64,000 nucleotides of DNA. Source: DGNJ01 sp002388905. Its GTDB lineage: Bacteria; Pseudomonadota; Gammaproteobacteria; Pseudomonadales; Porticoccaceae. The notes beneath the pieces are model-generated. The model saw only the letters and a program-made list of their open reading frames with translations, did no database searches and had not been told where the DNA came from. Each line of letters starts with the position of its first letter. Positions within the stretch are counted from its first letter, which is position 1. Shown here piece by piece: positions 35,600 to 44,362 of this stretch. Both the position numbers and the translations under genes were made by a program. The stretch spans positions 30,698 through 94,697 of the forward strand of contig DAITSJ010000015.1 of assembly GCA_036843405.1 (NCBI GenBank), written 5' to 3'.

Positions 35600-37398
35600 G
35601 CACGCCGGAAAAAGAGCTGCGGTTTCTCGTCGAAAGCCACTTGCAATTCATTTACGACCGGGAAGCGTACCCGGACCTGGACCACACCGGGCTGGCCACG
35701 CAGTTGATCCGGATACTGCAACTGGACGAACACTGCCGCATTCCACCGGTACACGAGAGCCTGTGGAGTGAGCGGGACATATTCGTTATCACCTACGGCG
35801 ACACCATTATCAGGCCGGGGGAGTGGCCACTCCGGACATTGCACCACTTTCTTCATTCCCGGCTCCGGGATACTGTCAGCGGGGTCCATATTCTGCCCTT
35901 TTTCCCCTACAGTTCGGACGACGGCTTTGCCGTTATCGACTACACGAAAATCAACGACAGCCTGGGCGACTGGCGCCATATCGAGGCCATTGCCGATGAT
36001 TTTGACCTGATGGCGGACCTGGTGATCAACCACTGTTCCAGCCGCGGTCAGTGGTTTGAAAACTTCAAGCGAAGGCGGCACCCCGGCAAGGATTATTTCG
36101 TGGAAGTGGACCCGCTCATGGATATCTCCGTGGTGGTCCGGGCCAGGAATACGCCCTTGCTCAGGGAAGTGGAAACCCTGGATGGCAGCCGATTCGTCTG
36201 GTGCACCTTCGGTCACGACCAGGTGGATCTGAATTTCGCCAACCCGGATGTGCTCTGCAAGATAGCCCGGATCATCAAACTATACCTGGACCGGGGCATC
36301 CGCGTTTTCCGCCTGGATGCGGTGGCCTTTGTGTGGAAGGAAGCCGGCACCCGATGTATCAACCATCCCAAAACCCATGAAATTATCCGCCTTGTCCGTA
36401 CCCTGGTGGAGCACCACTCGCCGGACGCCATTATCATCACCGAGACCAACGTCCCCAATCACGAGAACCTGTCCTACTTCGGCAACGCCAACGAGGCCCA
36501 TGCGGTCTACAACTTCTCCCTGCCGCCGCTCCTGCTCCACGCCCTGGTATCGGGCTCCAGCCGCCACCTCAAGGCCTGGCAAATGTCGATGCCCCAGGCC
36601 CAGGAAGGCACCCTGTATTTCAACTTCATCGCCTCCCACGACGGTATCGGCCTGCGCCCGGTGGAGGGACTGCTCAGCGACGGGGAGACCACCGAACTGA
36701 TCGAATCCATGGAACGCTTCGGCGGCCGGATATCCTGGCGTACCGGGGACGATGGCCGGGACAAGCCCTACGAGATCAACATCACCCTTTACGAGGCGTT
36801 GCAGGGGACTCTGGCGGGACCGGACCGGTGGCAGCTAGCGCGCTTCCTCTGCGCCCACGCCATCATGTTGTCGCTGGAGGGAATCCCGGCCATCTACATA
36901 CAGAGTTTGTTCGGCACCGGTAATCACCTCGACGGAGTGGCGTTGTCCCGCCATAACCGGACCATCAACCGCTACAAATGGAGTTACGAGGAACTCGAAA
37001 CAGCCCTTGCGGATAACGGTAAAAGCCATCACGCCCGGGTCTTCCGGGCCATGCAAAAGCTGATTCGCCTGCGTCGCGGCCAGCCCGCTTTCCACCCCAA
37101 CGGCCCCCAGTTCACCCTGCATCTGGGCGACGATGTCTTTGGTTTCTGGCGCCAGAGCCCGGACCGAAGGCAAATTGTCTTCTGCATTCACAATATCACC
37201 GACCGTGAGCTCACCATCCCGCTGACTTCCGTTAACCTGACCAACGACCGGCCGTGGGCCGACCTGATCGGCGGAAGCCTGTTTTCGGACCAGCACGACG
37301 ACCTTATTCTTGGGCCTTACGAGTTTGTCTGGTTAACACAGAAAGATACGTCCGCTAGCGATGATAATGATGGATTGGCACCAGACACGGGGGCTTGA
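35596..37398 (+). CDS. GH13_18 sugar phosphorylase, probable glucosylglycerate phosphorylase
   Basis: A 600-residue alpha-amylase-superfamily enzyme of the sucrose phosphorylase subfamily. The nucleophile is in 'VFRLDAVAFVWKE', the acid/base glutamate in 'IITETNVPN', and the transition-state aspartate in 'FIASHDGIGLRP'. An early 'HILPFFPYSSDDGFAV' is also typical. The group includes sucrose, glucosylglycerol and glucosylglycerate phosphorylases. Coupling to gpgS by an ATGA overlap points to glucosylglycerate, cleaved by phosphate into glucose-1-phosphate and glycerate. Specificity should be treated as inference from context. Confidence 0.83.
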   Translation: MSTPEKELRFLVESHLQFIYDREAYPDLDHTGLATQLIRILQLDEHCRIPPVHESLWSERDIFVITYGDTIIRPGEWPLRTLHHFLHSRLRDTVSGVHILPFFPYSSDDGFAVIDYTKINDSLGDWRHIEAIADDFDLMADLVINHCSSRGQWFENFKRRRHPGKDYFVEVDPLMDISVVVRARNTPLLREVETLDGSRFVWCTFGHDQVDLNFANPDVLCKIARIIKLYLDRGIRVFRLDAVAFVWKEAGTRCINHPKTHEIIRLVRTLVEHHSPDAIIITETNVPNHENLSYFGNANEAHAVYNFSLPPLLLHALVSGSSRHLKAWQMSMPQAQEGTLYFNFIASHDGIGLRPVEGLLSDGETTELIESMERFGGRISWRTGDDGRDKPYEINITLYEALQGTLAGPDRWQLARFLCAHAIMLSLEGIPAIYIQSLFGTGNHLDGVALSRHNRTINRYKWSYEELETALADNGKSHHARVFRAMQKLIRLRRGQPAFHPNGPQFTLHLGDDVFGFWRQSPDRRQIVFCIHNITDRELTIPLTSVNLTNDRPWADLIGGSLFSDQHDDLILGPYEFVWLTQKDTSASDDNDGLAPDTGA

Positions 37399-37428
37399 GC
37401 GGATACCGGGCATAACAACGTTTTGTGC

Positions 37429-37452
37429 TATAGTTCGCATTGTCAAACTATA
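37429..37452. promoter_or_regulatory. Inverted repeat upstream of glutathione peroxidase gene
   Basis: TATAGTT and AACTATA form a perfect 7-bp inverted repeat around a 10-nt spacer, about 160 nt before the peroxidase ATG. The geometry suits a dimeric repressor or activator; TATAGT could also act as a -10 box. No protein is assigned. Confidence 0.35.
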
Positions 37453-37612
37453 TCATTGGAATCTTGGCCTACGTTCGACAGAACATAATAGCGTGAGGGG
37501 AAATCCGCCATGCCAGGGAAATTGACAGGACGTTTTCGTTTATCCGGTTTTGCCGAAGCTCGGCAAAGCCATGTCGCCGCCGCCGGCCAGCGGAGGTGCT
37601 AAAAAAAGCAAC

Positions 37613-38092
37613 ATGTCGGTCTACCGGTTTTCATGCACATCCATCGATGGCGAGCCGGTGCCTCTGGAAAAATTCCGGGGTCAGGTGCTGCTCATCGTCA
37701 ATACCGCCAGCAAGTGTGGCTTTACACCCCAGTACCGGGGCCTGGAAATGCTTTACCGGGACTACAAGGACAGGGGCTTTTCCGTGCTCGCCTTTCCGTG
37801 CGACCAGTTTCTAAAGGAGGAGTATGAAGACAACCGCGACATTCAGGACTTCTGCATTCGCAATTATCAGGTGACCTTTCCCCTCTTTGCCAGGATTGAC
37901 GTCCACGGCGAACGCCAGGAGCCACTATTCACCTACCTGAAGGAAAGCGCGCCAGGATGGCTGGGGTTGAAGTCCATCAAGTGGAATTTCACCAAGTTTC
38001 TGGTTGACCGCCAGGGGCGGTGTGTAAGACGGTTCGCCACCGCCACTTACCCGAACCACCTCCGCAAACATATCGAACACCAGCTCGACTAA
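37613..38092 (+). CDS. Glutathione peroxidase family protein
   Basis: A 159-residue thioredoxin-fold peroxidase. The peroxidatic site is 'NTASKCGFTPQY', with cysteine instead of selenocysteine. The second site 'WNFTKFLVDRQG' gives the conserved Trp and Asn of the catalytic tetrad, and 'AFPCDQF' is the equivalent of the usual FPCNQF with Asp replacing Asn. It reduces hydrogen peroxide or lipid peroxides, often with thioredoxin. The ATG chosen gives the normal family length; an upstream ATG would add 14 low-complexity residues. Confidence 0.9.
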   Translation: MSVYRFSCTSIDGEPVPLEKFRGQVLLIVNTASKCGFTPQYRGLEMLYRDYKDRGFSVLAFPCDQFLKEEYEDNRDIQDFCIRNYQVTFPLFARIDVHGERQEPLFTYLKESAPGWLGLKSIKWNFTKFLVDRQGRCVRRFATATYPNHLRKHIEHQLD

Positions 38093-38131
38093 AGGCGAAA
38101 CCGGGATAATAACAAAATCAGGGAGAAAACC

Positions 38132-39316
38132 ATGACGCGACTCACCGGCAAACTGAACAAAGGGGCCTGGTCGCTGGTGGACTGGTTCATTCCCCGGGAC
38201 ATTTTCCAGTTCGATCACCGAGAGGTTCTCTACAAGGCCCGGGCACTGGTCGTCACCCTGCTGATTATCGGCACAAGCCAGGTTCTCACCACAGCGGCAT
38301 TATTCGCCGTTCGCGACCATCTCCGCCACCTGCATCTCGTGGCACCCCTGTACGCCCTGACCACCGCCGGTGCCTGGTGCACCCTCGGACTGTTCCGGCG
38401 GACCGGCCATTTCCGGCTTTGCGCCAACCTTTACGGCTTTTTCGCCACCGGTTCGCTGTTATGCCTCATTGCCATAACGGGGGGGTTTGCGCAGTCGCCC
38501 CTACTGCCCTGGTGGCCGCTGTTGGTGATGTACTCCTTTATCATGTCCGGCTGGGGCACGGCCTGTCTCTGGACATTCAACGGCCTCGTGCTTTGGGGGC
38601 TGGCCATCAATATGGACCGGGGCTTTTACATCCAGATCATTCCAACCGACTTTTACCAGCACTTTTATGCCGGATCCATCGCCATGGCGGCCCTGGCGCT
38701 GGCCGCGGTTTTGTGGTTTTTCGATTTTTACCAGCGCCGATTGCTGGGCCGCCTGCAACAGGAAAGGGACAAAGCCCTGTTTGCCGCCGCCCACGACCCT
38801 CTCACCGGGCTGGCCAACCGCAAGGCTTTCGAAGAGCGGGTGAATTTCATGGCGGAGCGGCAGAAGGCCATCGGCGGCGTCGAGGCGGTGCTGATGATCG
38901 ATCTCAACGATTTCAAGGAGATTAACGACACCCTGGGACACAAGACGGGCGATGCGGTGCTGAAAACGGTTGCCGCACGCCTGCGGGAAAATACCCGGCG
39001 CAGCGATTTCGTTGCCCGCCTGGGCGGCGATGAATTTGCGGTTCTGCTCTGTGACCTGGAGGACGAATCCCAGGTCCTGGCCATTGTCGAGAAACTCCAC
39101 GCCGTCATCACCAGCCCCCTGCCCCATGACCTGGATGTGCGTGTGGGGGCAAGCATCGGCGTCGCCCTGGACCCCATGGACGGCCGGGACATGGATGCCC
39201 TCCTCAACCATGCCGACCAATCAATGTACGAGGCCAAGAAAAACGGTCTCCCCTATCTCTTCGCCCGAGAGCTCCGGTCGAGGGTTCGCCAGCCCAGGGC
39301 TTCCGGTAACGCTTAA
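38132..39316 (+). CDS. Membrane diguanylate cyclase (GGDEF)
   Basis: A 394-residue protein. Residues 25-205 contain about six hydrophobic helices. The C-terminal domain has 'HDPLTGLANRKAFEE' and the active-site 'RLGGDEFAVLL', an intact GGDEF motif, so it should make cyclic di-GMP. No EAL domain or clear I-site RxxD directly upstream is visible ('TRRSDFV' may supply RRSD five residues before GGDEF). It starts 39 nt after the peroxidase gene, with GGGAGA as its SD. Confidence 0.9.
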   Translation: MTRLTGKLNKGAWSLVDWFIPRDIFQFDHREVLYKARALVVTLLIIGTSQVLTTAALFAVRDHLRHLHLVAPLYALTTAGAWCTLGLFRRTGHFRLCANLYGFFATGSLLCLIAITGGFAQSPLLPWWPLLVMYSFIMSGWGTACLWTFNGLVLWGLAINMDRGFYIQIIPTDFYQHFYAGSIAMAALALAAVLWFFDFYQRRLLGRLQQERDKALFAAAHDPLTGLANRKAFEERVNFMAERQKAIGGVEAVLMIDLNDFKEINDTLGHKTGDAVLKTVAARLRENTRRSDFVARLGGDEFAVLLCDLEDESQVLAIVEKLHAVITSPLPHDLDVRVGASIGVALDPMDGRDMDALLNHADQSMYEAKKNGLPYLFARELRSRVRQPRASGNA

Positions 39317-39496
39317 CCCGGCACCCCAAAATGCCGGCAAAAACAGGGTACTTTCCCGAAGATTAAAAGACTTGCAACAGCCATCGGCCCAGAACGTTTC
39401 ACGGGGTAGACTCTAGTGATGCTATGCCGAACTTTCCCAACGCAGAGATACGCTATCTGGCGAAGTGATCTGTTACCTTATTTTGTGCATGGCTCA

Positions 39497-39892
39497 CTAA
39501 CTCCGGGACTCGCTGCCTTCCCTCGCCAGCCATCCGGCCGCTATCAACAGGAGGGCGACGATGGTCTCTGAAATAAAGGCCGATGACAGGGCGGAAACAT
39601 AGCCTTCGAAACCGATCGAGACGACGCGCATGATCACATACCAGGCCCAGACCAGGCCAAAAATCATCAGAATCGGCGCCCGCAGCCGCGGATTATAAAG
39701 ACCGTAAAGCATCATGGCCCCCTGGAGAATAAAGGCCCCGTAAATGGCGCGCATTTCGCTATAGCCAAGGGCGCCCTCCGGCCGCAAGCCGGTGATACCA
39801 GTAAGCTCATTCACTGAAAAGACGGAGTAGAAACCAAAGGCGATCAGGGCAACGGCAATCAGGCCCACCAGGGTATTCAGAATTTTGATCAT
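39497..39892 (-). CDS. DUF4345 family membrane protein
   Basis: A 131-residue protein with four hydrophobic helices and the pattern of the DUF4345 family ('SEMRAIYGAFILQGAMML' spans TM2). Function unknown. It stands alone, convergent with the diguanylate cyclase. Confidence 0.7.
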   Translation of the reverse strand: MIKILNTLVGLIAVALIAFGFYSVFSVNELTGITGLRPEGALGYSEMRAIYGAFILQGAMMLYGLYNPRLRAPILMIFGLVWAWYVIMRVVSIGFEGYVSALSSAFISETIVALLLIAAGWLAREGSESRS

Positions 39893-40210
39893 TGTTTTTC
39901 CTTGCTTATATTTTGTTGGTGCATTGTAGCCATAGACTAGAAGGTTTTACAGGCTTGGGCCACGGCCGCGTCGCTTTCAAAAAGGCGGAACACCTCGCTT
40001 TGCGACGGAAAGTCATCGACACCAATGGGCATTTCCATTCCCAGGTGCGATTCCTTGCCCTTGCCGGGATAGTGCATTCCGGGGCGCGTTTGCCCCTGCG
40101 GTTGCTGGCGGGACCCGGCGCCACGATTAGCGCAGCCTCGACAGGGGACTGGAAAATCCGGGCCCTCGTCCCTACACTCGTTGTCCGCATTCCGGACACC
40201 CGTCATTTCG
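39893..40210. other. Intergenic region between DUF4345 and endonuclease V genes
   Basis: About 320 bases, divergent. Open frames run through it but none looks coding. A CATAGACT near the left end may belong to a -10 box. Confidence 0.35.
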
Positions 40211-40867
40211 ATGATGCCAACCCACGACTGGGACCTTTCCCCCGGGGATGCCCGGGCACTGCAGAAAAGGCTGGCGAGACAGGTGGTAACCCGCGACGAC
40301 CTGGAACAGGTCCAACGGGTCGCCGGCGTCGATGCCGGCTTCGAGGATGGCGGTGCCACAACCCGGGGCGCCATCGTCACACTGGACGCCATCACCCTGG
40401 AGCCCGTGGAAAGCGCGGTCGCCCGACGACCCACCGGCTTTCCCTATATCCCCGGGCTGCTCTCCTTCCGGGAAGTTCCCGTGCTCCTGGATGCCCTGGC
40501 AAGACTCGAAACCCGCCCCGACCTGCTACTCTGCGACGGCCAGGGCACCGCCCACCCCCGACGTTTCGGCATTGCCTGCCACCTGGGCGTTCTTACCGGT
40601 TTACCGACCATCGGTGTCGCCAAGAGCCGCCTGTGCGGCGAGCACGGGCCGGTGCCCGAAAACCGGGGGGAGTGGACACCTCTTTACGACGGCGACGAGA
40701 TCATCGGCGCGGTGCTGCGCACCCGCAAAGACGTGCGCCCCCTGTACGTGTCGCCGGGCCACCGGGTATCGCTGGAAACAGCGGTGGCCTGGACAATGCA
40801 TTGCACCACCCGCTACCGCCTGCCGGAAACCACCCGCCATGCCGACAGGCTGGCCTCCCGCCGCTAA
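40211..40867 (+). CDS. nfi: Endonuclease V
   Basis: A 218-residue deoxyinosine endonuclease. Family motifs are clear: 'RVAGVDAGF' (catalytic Asp), 'FPYIPGLLSFRE' (the PYIP wedge that separates the DNA strands), 'LLCDGQGTAHPRRFGIACHLG' (second metal-binding region, cut here to the core GQGxAHPRRFG), and 'TIGVAKSRL'. It cuts DNA one base past hypoxanthine to start repair of deaminated adenine. Two adjacent ATGs can serve as start; the first was used. Confidence 0.93.
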   Translation: MMPTHDWDLSPGDARALQKRLARQVVTRDDLEQVQRVAGVDAGFEDGGATTRGAIVTLDAITLEPVESAVARRPTGFPYIPGLLSFREVPVLLDALARLETRPDLLLCDGQGTAHPRRFGIACHLGVLTGLPTIGVAKSRLCGEHGPVPENRGEWTPLYDGDEIIGAVLRTRKDVRPLYVSPGHRVSLETAVAWTMHCTTRYRLPETTRHADRLASRR

Positions 40868-40957
40868 AGTCGCGCAGCGACGGCCCGCCATGCCGAGAAC
40901 CGGCCGTACCGCTGCTAGAATAAATAAAGCAGACATCCCCGGACGAGAGACAGGACC

Positions 40958-41797
40958 ATGGGCGAAGATTCAGTCACCGCTACCGTTAACTACATCGCCA
41001 GAACGGTGGACAAGCCCTATGTCCACACGGCGGCACTGACCGGCGGCCTGCCCCGCTACTTCGCGGATTTCGAAAGCCACGATGTGACTATTCGAAATGC
41101 CCGGCCCAATACCGGACGCCTGAGTCTCGACCGCGAGGGCTTCGCCCTGGTACGCCACGAAAGTACGGTGGCGGATTTTTACGACGACACCTCTGTAAAA
41201 AGCCACTACTACCCGGAAGTGGAAGCGCTGCTCAGGACAACCACGGGCGCCAGGGAGGTCTATATCTTCGACCACACCCGGCGCGTCGACGACGAGACCG
41301 TGCGCGGCACGGCCCGGGAGCCGGCCGGCCGCATCCATAACGACTACACGGAAAAATCCGCACCGCAACGGGTGCGGGACCTGCTGGGTACAGAGCAAGC
41401 CGCCATCAAGACAGCCCGCCCCTATGCCCAGATCAATGTCTGGCGACCCATCCGCGGACCGGTACAGCGCAGCCCCCTGGCCCTGCTCGATGCCTCCAGC
41501 CTCGCCGACGGGGATCTGGTGGCCACCGATCAGATTTACCCCGACCGGACCGGCGAGATCTATCACCTGGCCTGGAACCCCCAGCATCGGTGGTGGTATT
41601 TCCCCTCCATGGAAACCAATGAGGTGGTGCTCATAAAAGGCTACGATTCCCGCCTGGACGGCCGGGCGAGATTTACGCCACACACGGCCTTCGAAGACCC
41701 GGAAACGCCACCCCGGGCGCGGCCCCGTGAAAGTATCGAAATCCGGGCCTTCGTGTTTTTCAGCGACATCGCCCCGGAGGCCGCAGGAACACCATGA
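40958..41797 (+). CDS. CmcJ/NvfI-like putative Fe(II)/2-oxoglutarate oxygenase
   Basis: A 279-residue protein of the CmcJ/NvfI/GA4-desaturase group: 'FYDDTSVKSHYYPEVEALL', 'EVYIFDHTRR', 'GRIHNDYTEKS' with an H-x-D iron site, 'QINVWRPI' and 'GEIYHLAWNPQHRWWYFP'. A distal histidine in 'YHLAWN' could be the third iron ligand. Characterised relatives hydroxylate or desaturate secondary metabolites in bacteria and fungi. Its stop overlaps the start of the tandem-DUF427 gene (ATGA), which indicates a shared process, but no other biosynthetic genes are near. Confidence 0.78.
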   Translation: MGEDSVTATVNYIARTVDKPYVHTAALTGGLPRYFADFESHDVTIRNARPNTGRLSLDREGFALVRHESTVADFYDDTSVKSHYYPEVEALLRTTTGAREVYIFDHTRRVDDETVRGTAREPAGRIHNDYTEKSAPQRVRDLLGTEQAAIKTARPYAQINVWRPIRGPVQRSPLALLDASSLADGDLVATDQIYPDRTGEIYHLAWNPQHRWWYFPSMETNEVVLIKGYDSRLDGRARFTPHTAFEDPETPPRARPRESIEIRAFVFFSDIAPEAAGTP

Positions 41798-42572
41798 ACG
41801 ATACAGGCGGCGGCAATTCCTCGCGTTCTCCTCTGGCCGGAAGAGAAACCGTCGCCACGGAGCACTGCGCAAAGCGGGTCCGTGCCTACTTCGCCGGCCA
41901 GTTGGTGGTCGACAGCCAAAACGTTCAGATCCTCTTCGAACAGGGACGGACACCCGTCTATTATTTCCCCTGGCAGGATATCTGTAGCGACTGCCTGGAA
42001 CCGGGCACGCGAACAAGCCATTGTCCGCGCAAGGGTGACGCCTGCTACTGGTCTATCCGGATCGGCGAACGCTTTGCCCCGGACGCCGTCTGGTCATATC
42101 CGCAACCCCTGCCCCACTGTCCGCCCATCGGCAACCTGGCGGCCTTTTACTGGGACGCCATGGATGCCTGGTTTGAAGAGGACGAAGAGGTGTTCGTCCA
42201 CCCCCGCGACCCCTATACCCGCATAGACGTGCTGGCAAGTTCACGGCATGTGCATATCGAACTGGGCGGTATTCCCGTGGCGGATTGCCGGCGGCCGATG
42301 CTGCTCTTCGAAACCGGCCTGCCAGTACGCTATTACCTGCCCAAACCCGATATCGACTGGCGCCACCTGCGAACCTCAGTCACAACCACCGCCTGCCCCT
42401 ACAAGGGCCAAACATCCCGCTACTGGTCGGCGTCGGCCGGGGTGAACAATGGCACGATATTGCCTGGTGCTACGACTACCCCCGTGTCGAGGTGGCCGCC
42501 ATCGCCGGCCACGTGGCTTTCTATCAGGAGCACGTCGAGTTTTTCCTGGACGGCGAACGGCTAAGGGGTTAA
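41794..42572 (+). pseudogene. Tandem DUF427 protein, interrupted by a frameshift near its C-terminus
   Basis: Two DUF427 domains in a row. The first is complete ('YYFPWQDI', 'HCPRKGDACYWSI', 'AFYWDAMDAWFEEDEEVFVHP'). The second runs to 'ACPYKGQTSRYWSASAG' and then loses similarity. In the -1 frame the expected ending 'GEQWHDIAWCYDYPRVEVAA' and 'GHVAFYQEHVEFFLDGE' follows directly and stops at 42572. The break is at a GGGG run (42439-42442), where one extra G would restore the frame. This may be a true mutation, a sequencing error or a slippage site. Without repair the product is 256 residues with a scrambled tail. Function of DUF427 is not established. Confidence 0.75.
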
Positions 42573-43111
42573 CGGGCAGGGACGGAAACCCCCGGCCGGG
42601 ACCGGGAAAACTGCAGCAGGCCCCGGAGAATTTCCGTCACTTCCCGCAACTGTGCCCGGCGACTGCCGGCCACAGCCACATGCACGAATACGGCGGCACC
42701 CGAACCCGGGCGCCTGCTCCAATCCAGCACCTCCAGGTAGGTCCTGTTGCAATAATAACGGCCGATGCCGGAGTAACCCGACTGCCTGCGCAGCCGGATC
42801 AGACACCGGGCCGCCGCGGAACAATGGAAATTGTCGCCCGCCACCGCCAGCGGCTCGATATGCACACTCCCCGGCGGCAAACGACCGCTCTCTCCCAGGC
42901 AAAGCACGGCGCGCGGCTGTAGCGATTCCAGCAGAGCCGCCAGCCGCGCCGGTCCCGCTTCCGATACGGGCAGGAGGGCAAAACTCGCATTGGCGGCGGT
43001 CCGGCCGGTGCCCTGGAGGCCACGCAGGAGATCGAGGCTGGCGTTGCGGTGCAGGAGATGGCCCCGCACCCGACCGAAGGGCTCGAAAGCGGTGATCAGG
43101 TGACCGGCCAC
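42569..43111 (-). CDS. Pyroglutamyl-peptidase I-like protein (C15 fold)
   Basis: A 180-residue protein resembling pyroglutamyl peptidase I. 'LITAFEPFG' matches the TGFEPFG N-terminus, 'VLCLGESG' and 'VHIEPLAV' correspond to the glutamate region, 'IGRYYCNRTYLEVLDW' holds the likely catalytic cysteine, and 'AAVFVHV' holds the histidine. It is somewhat shorter than typical Pcp (about 215) and departs in several places, so activity on pyroglutamate is uncertain. The GTG start has no clear SD. The 3' end overlaps the restored DUF427 frame by 4 nt. Confidence 0.65.
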   Translation of the reverse strand: MAGHLITAFEPFGRVRGHLLHRNASLDLLRGLQGTGRTAANASFALLPVSEAGPARLAALLESLQPRAVLCLGESGRLPPGSVHIEPLAVAGDNFHCSAAARCLIRLRRQSGYSGIGRYYCNRTYLEVLDWSRRPGSGAAVFVHVAVAGSRRAQLREVTEILRGLLQFSRSRPGVSVPAR

Positions 43112-43116
43112 GGCGA

Positions 43117-43707
43117 TCAGCGCGGCGCCGGAGAAGCATTATAGATGCCGCCGCCCACCGCGGCGTAGGCTGCAAGCACGTCCGTCGCCTCGGTACGCAT
43201 CACCTCGGGGATCACCTCGATACCCCGACGCCCCAGGGATTGCCGCCAATCCGGGGCTTTATCCCCCTCGTCGAAACCGATGCCGCGAACATCCGCCTCC
43301 CGGGCCGCGTATACCAGCCGCCCGACCCCCGACCAGGGAATGGCGCCGCAGCACATGGCGCAGGGCTCGGCACTGGACACCAGCTCCAGGGCAGGCAGGC
43401 CGGGCGCCCCCAAATCGTAGACACCCAGGCGTCGCTGGGCGAGGCTTATGGCCACCATTTCCGCATGGAGCATGGACAAACCCACCGAGGTCACCAGGTT
43501 GACGCCCAGGGCCATCAAGCGGCCCGATTCCACCTCGAAGACCCCGGCGCCAAAGGGGCCGCCGGTACCCTTTTCAACGTTGCGCCGGGCCGCACCGATC
43601 ACGAACGCCATCCGTTCCTCGACAGTCGCAAAGGGGGCGGGCTGGCCCAGGTAGTCGTCGAGCCAGGCCGGCAGTGAAAAGTGGATACTTCTGGGCTGTT
43701 CCGACAC
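43117..43707 (-). CDS. Nucleoside deaminase (cytidine/deoxycytidylate deaminase fold)
   Basis: A 196-residue zinc deaminase. 'LHAEMVAIS' provides the zinc histidine and the catalytic glutamate (HAE), and 'SSAEPCAMCCGAIPWSG' the two zinc cysteines (PCxxC). Sequence style is that of guanine or nucleoside deaminases rather than TadA. It begins at GTG, with GGAG about eight bases upstream, and ends five bases before the pyroglutamyl-peptidase-like gene, so the two are probably co-transcribed. Confidence 0.85.
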   Translation of the reverse strand: MSEQPRSIHFSLPAWLDDYLGQPAPFATVEERMAFVIGAARRNVEKGTGGPFGAGVFEVESGRLMALGVNLVTSVGLSMLHAEMVAISLAQRRLGVYDLGAPGLPALELVSSAEPCAMCCGAIPWSGVGRLVYAAREADVRGIGFDEGDKAPDWRQSLGRRGIEVIPEVMRTEATDVLAAYAAVGGGIYNASPAPR

Positions 43708-43814
43708 GGTTTTTCTCCATGCAAGGGGCGATGCCGGCGATAAGTAGCGGTGCTGAAGGGAACCCTATTCCTCACACCCTGTCGAATCAAGACATTTTCC
43801 GGACAGCCACCCCC

Positions 43815-44261
43815 ATGTTAAGGGCAGGCGACAAAGCGCCCGACTTCAACCTGCCGGGCGTCCATGGCGATATCAGCCTCTCGGAGCTTTGCGCGAGCGG
43901 GCGGGTTATCCTGTTATTTTTCAGCGAAGCCGGCACGCCCGATTGTTCCCGGCAGTTGCAACCCTTTGTGGCGGACTATCCCGGTATTCGCGAACTGGGC
44001 GCCCGGGTGGTGGCGGTCAGCGCCGATTCGATAGCCAGGCTGGCCTCTTTCGAAGCCAGTCTGGGCATTCCCTTTGCCCTGGCCAGCGACAGCGACCTTT
44101 CCGTGGCCAGGCGCTATGGCGTCGACGATCAACGGGAAGGCAAGAGCCGTCGCGCTGCTTTTGTTGTCGCCGGCGACCGGCGGCTGATCCATGCCAACCC
44201 GGACTATGTGCCGGCCAACCCCAGCGAGTACGAAGCCGCGGTCCTGTCCCTGGGTGAGTAG
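43815..44261 (+). CDS. Peroxiredoxin (AhpC/TSA, BCP-like)
   Basis: A 148-residue thioredoxin-fold peroxidase. The start 'LRAGDKAPDFNLPG' is the canonical peroxiredoxin N-terminus, and 'FFSEAGTPDCSRQL' holds the peroxidatic cysteine in a TxxC context. No second cysteine is conserved, so it is probably a one-Cys enzyme resolved by an external thiol. The frame extends upstream into the promoter region, but MLRAG is the natural start. Confidence 0.85.
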   Translation: MLRAGDKAPDFNLPGVHGDISLSELCASGRVILLFFSEAGTPDCSRQLQPFVADYPGIRELGARVVAVSADSIARLASFEASLGIPFALASDSDLSVARRYGVDDQREGKSRRAAFVVAGDRRLIHANPDYVPANPSEYEAAVLSLGE

Positions 44262-44362
44262 TTGCCAACCGCGCAACGCGCGGCAAACCCGGCGCGGTGA
44301 AATTTCCCGGCTTTTACGGTAAAGTTGCCGCCTTCGCAAAACCACCCCCGGGAGGAGAACAC

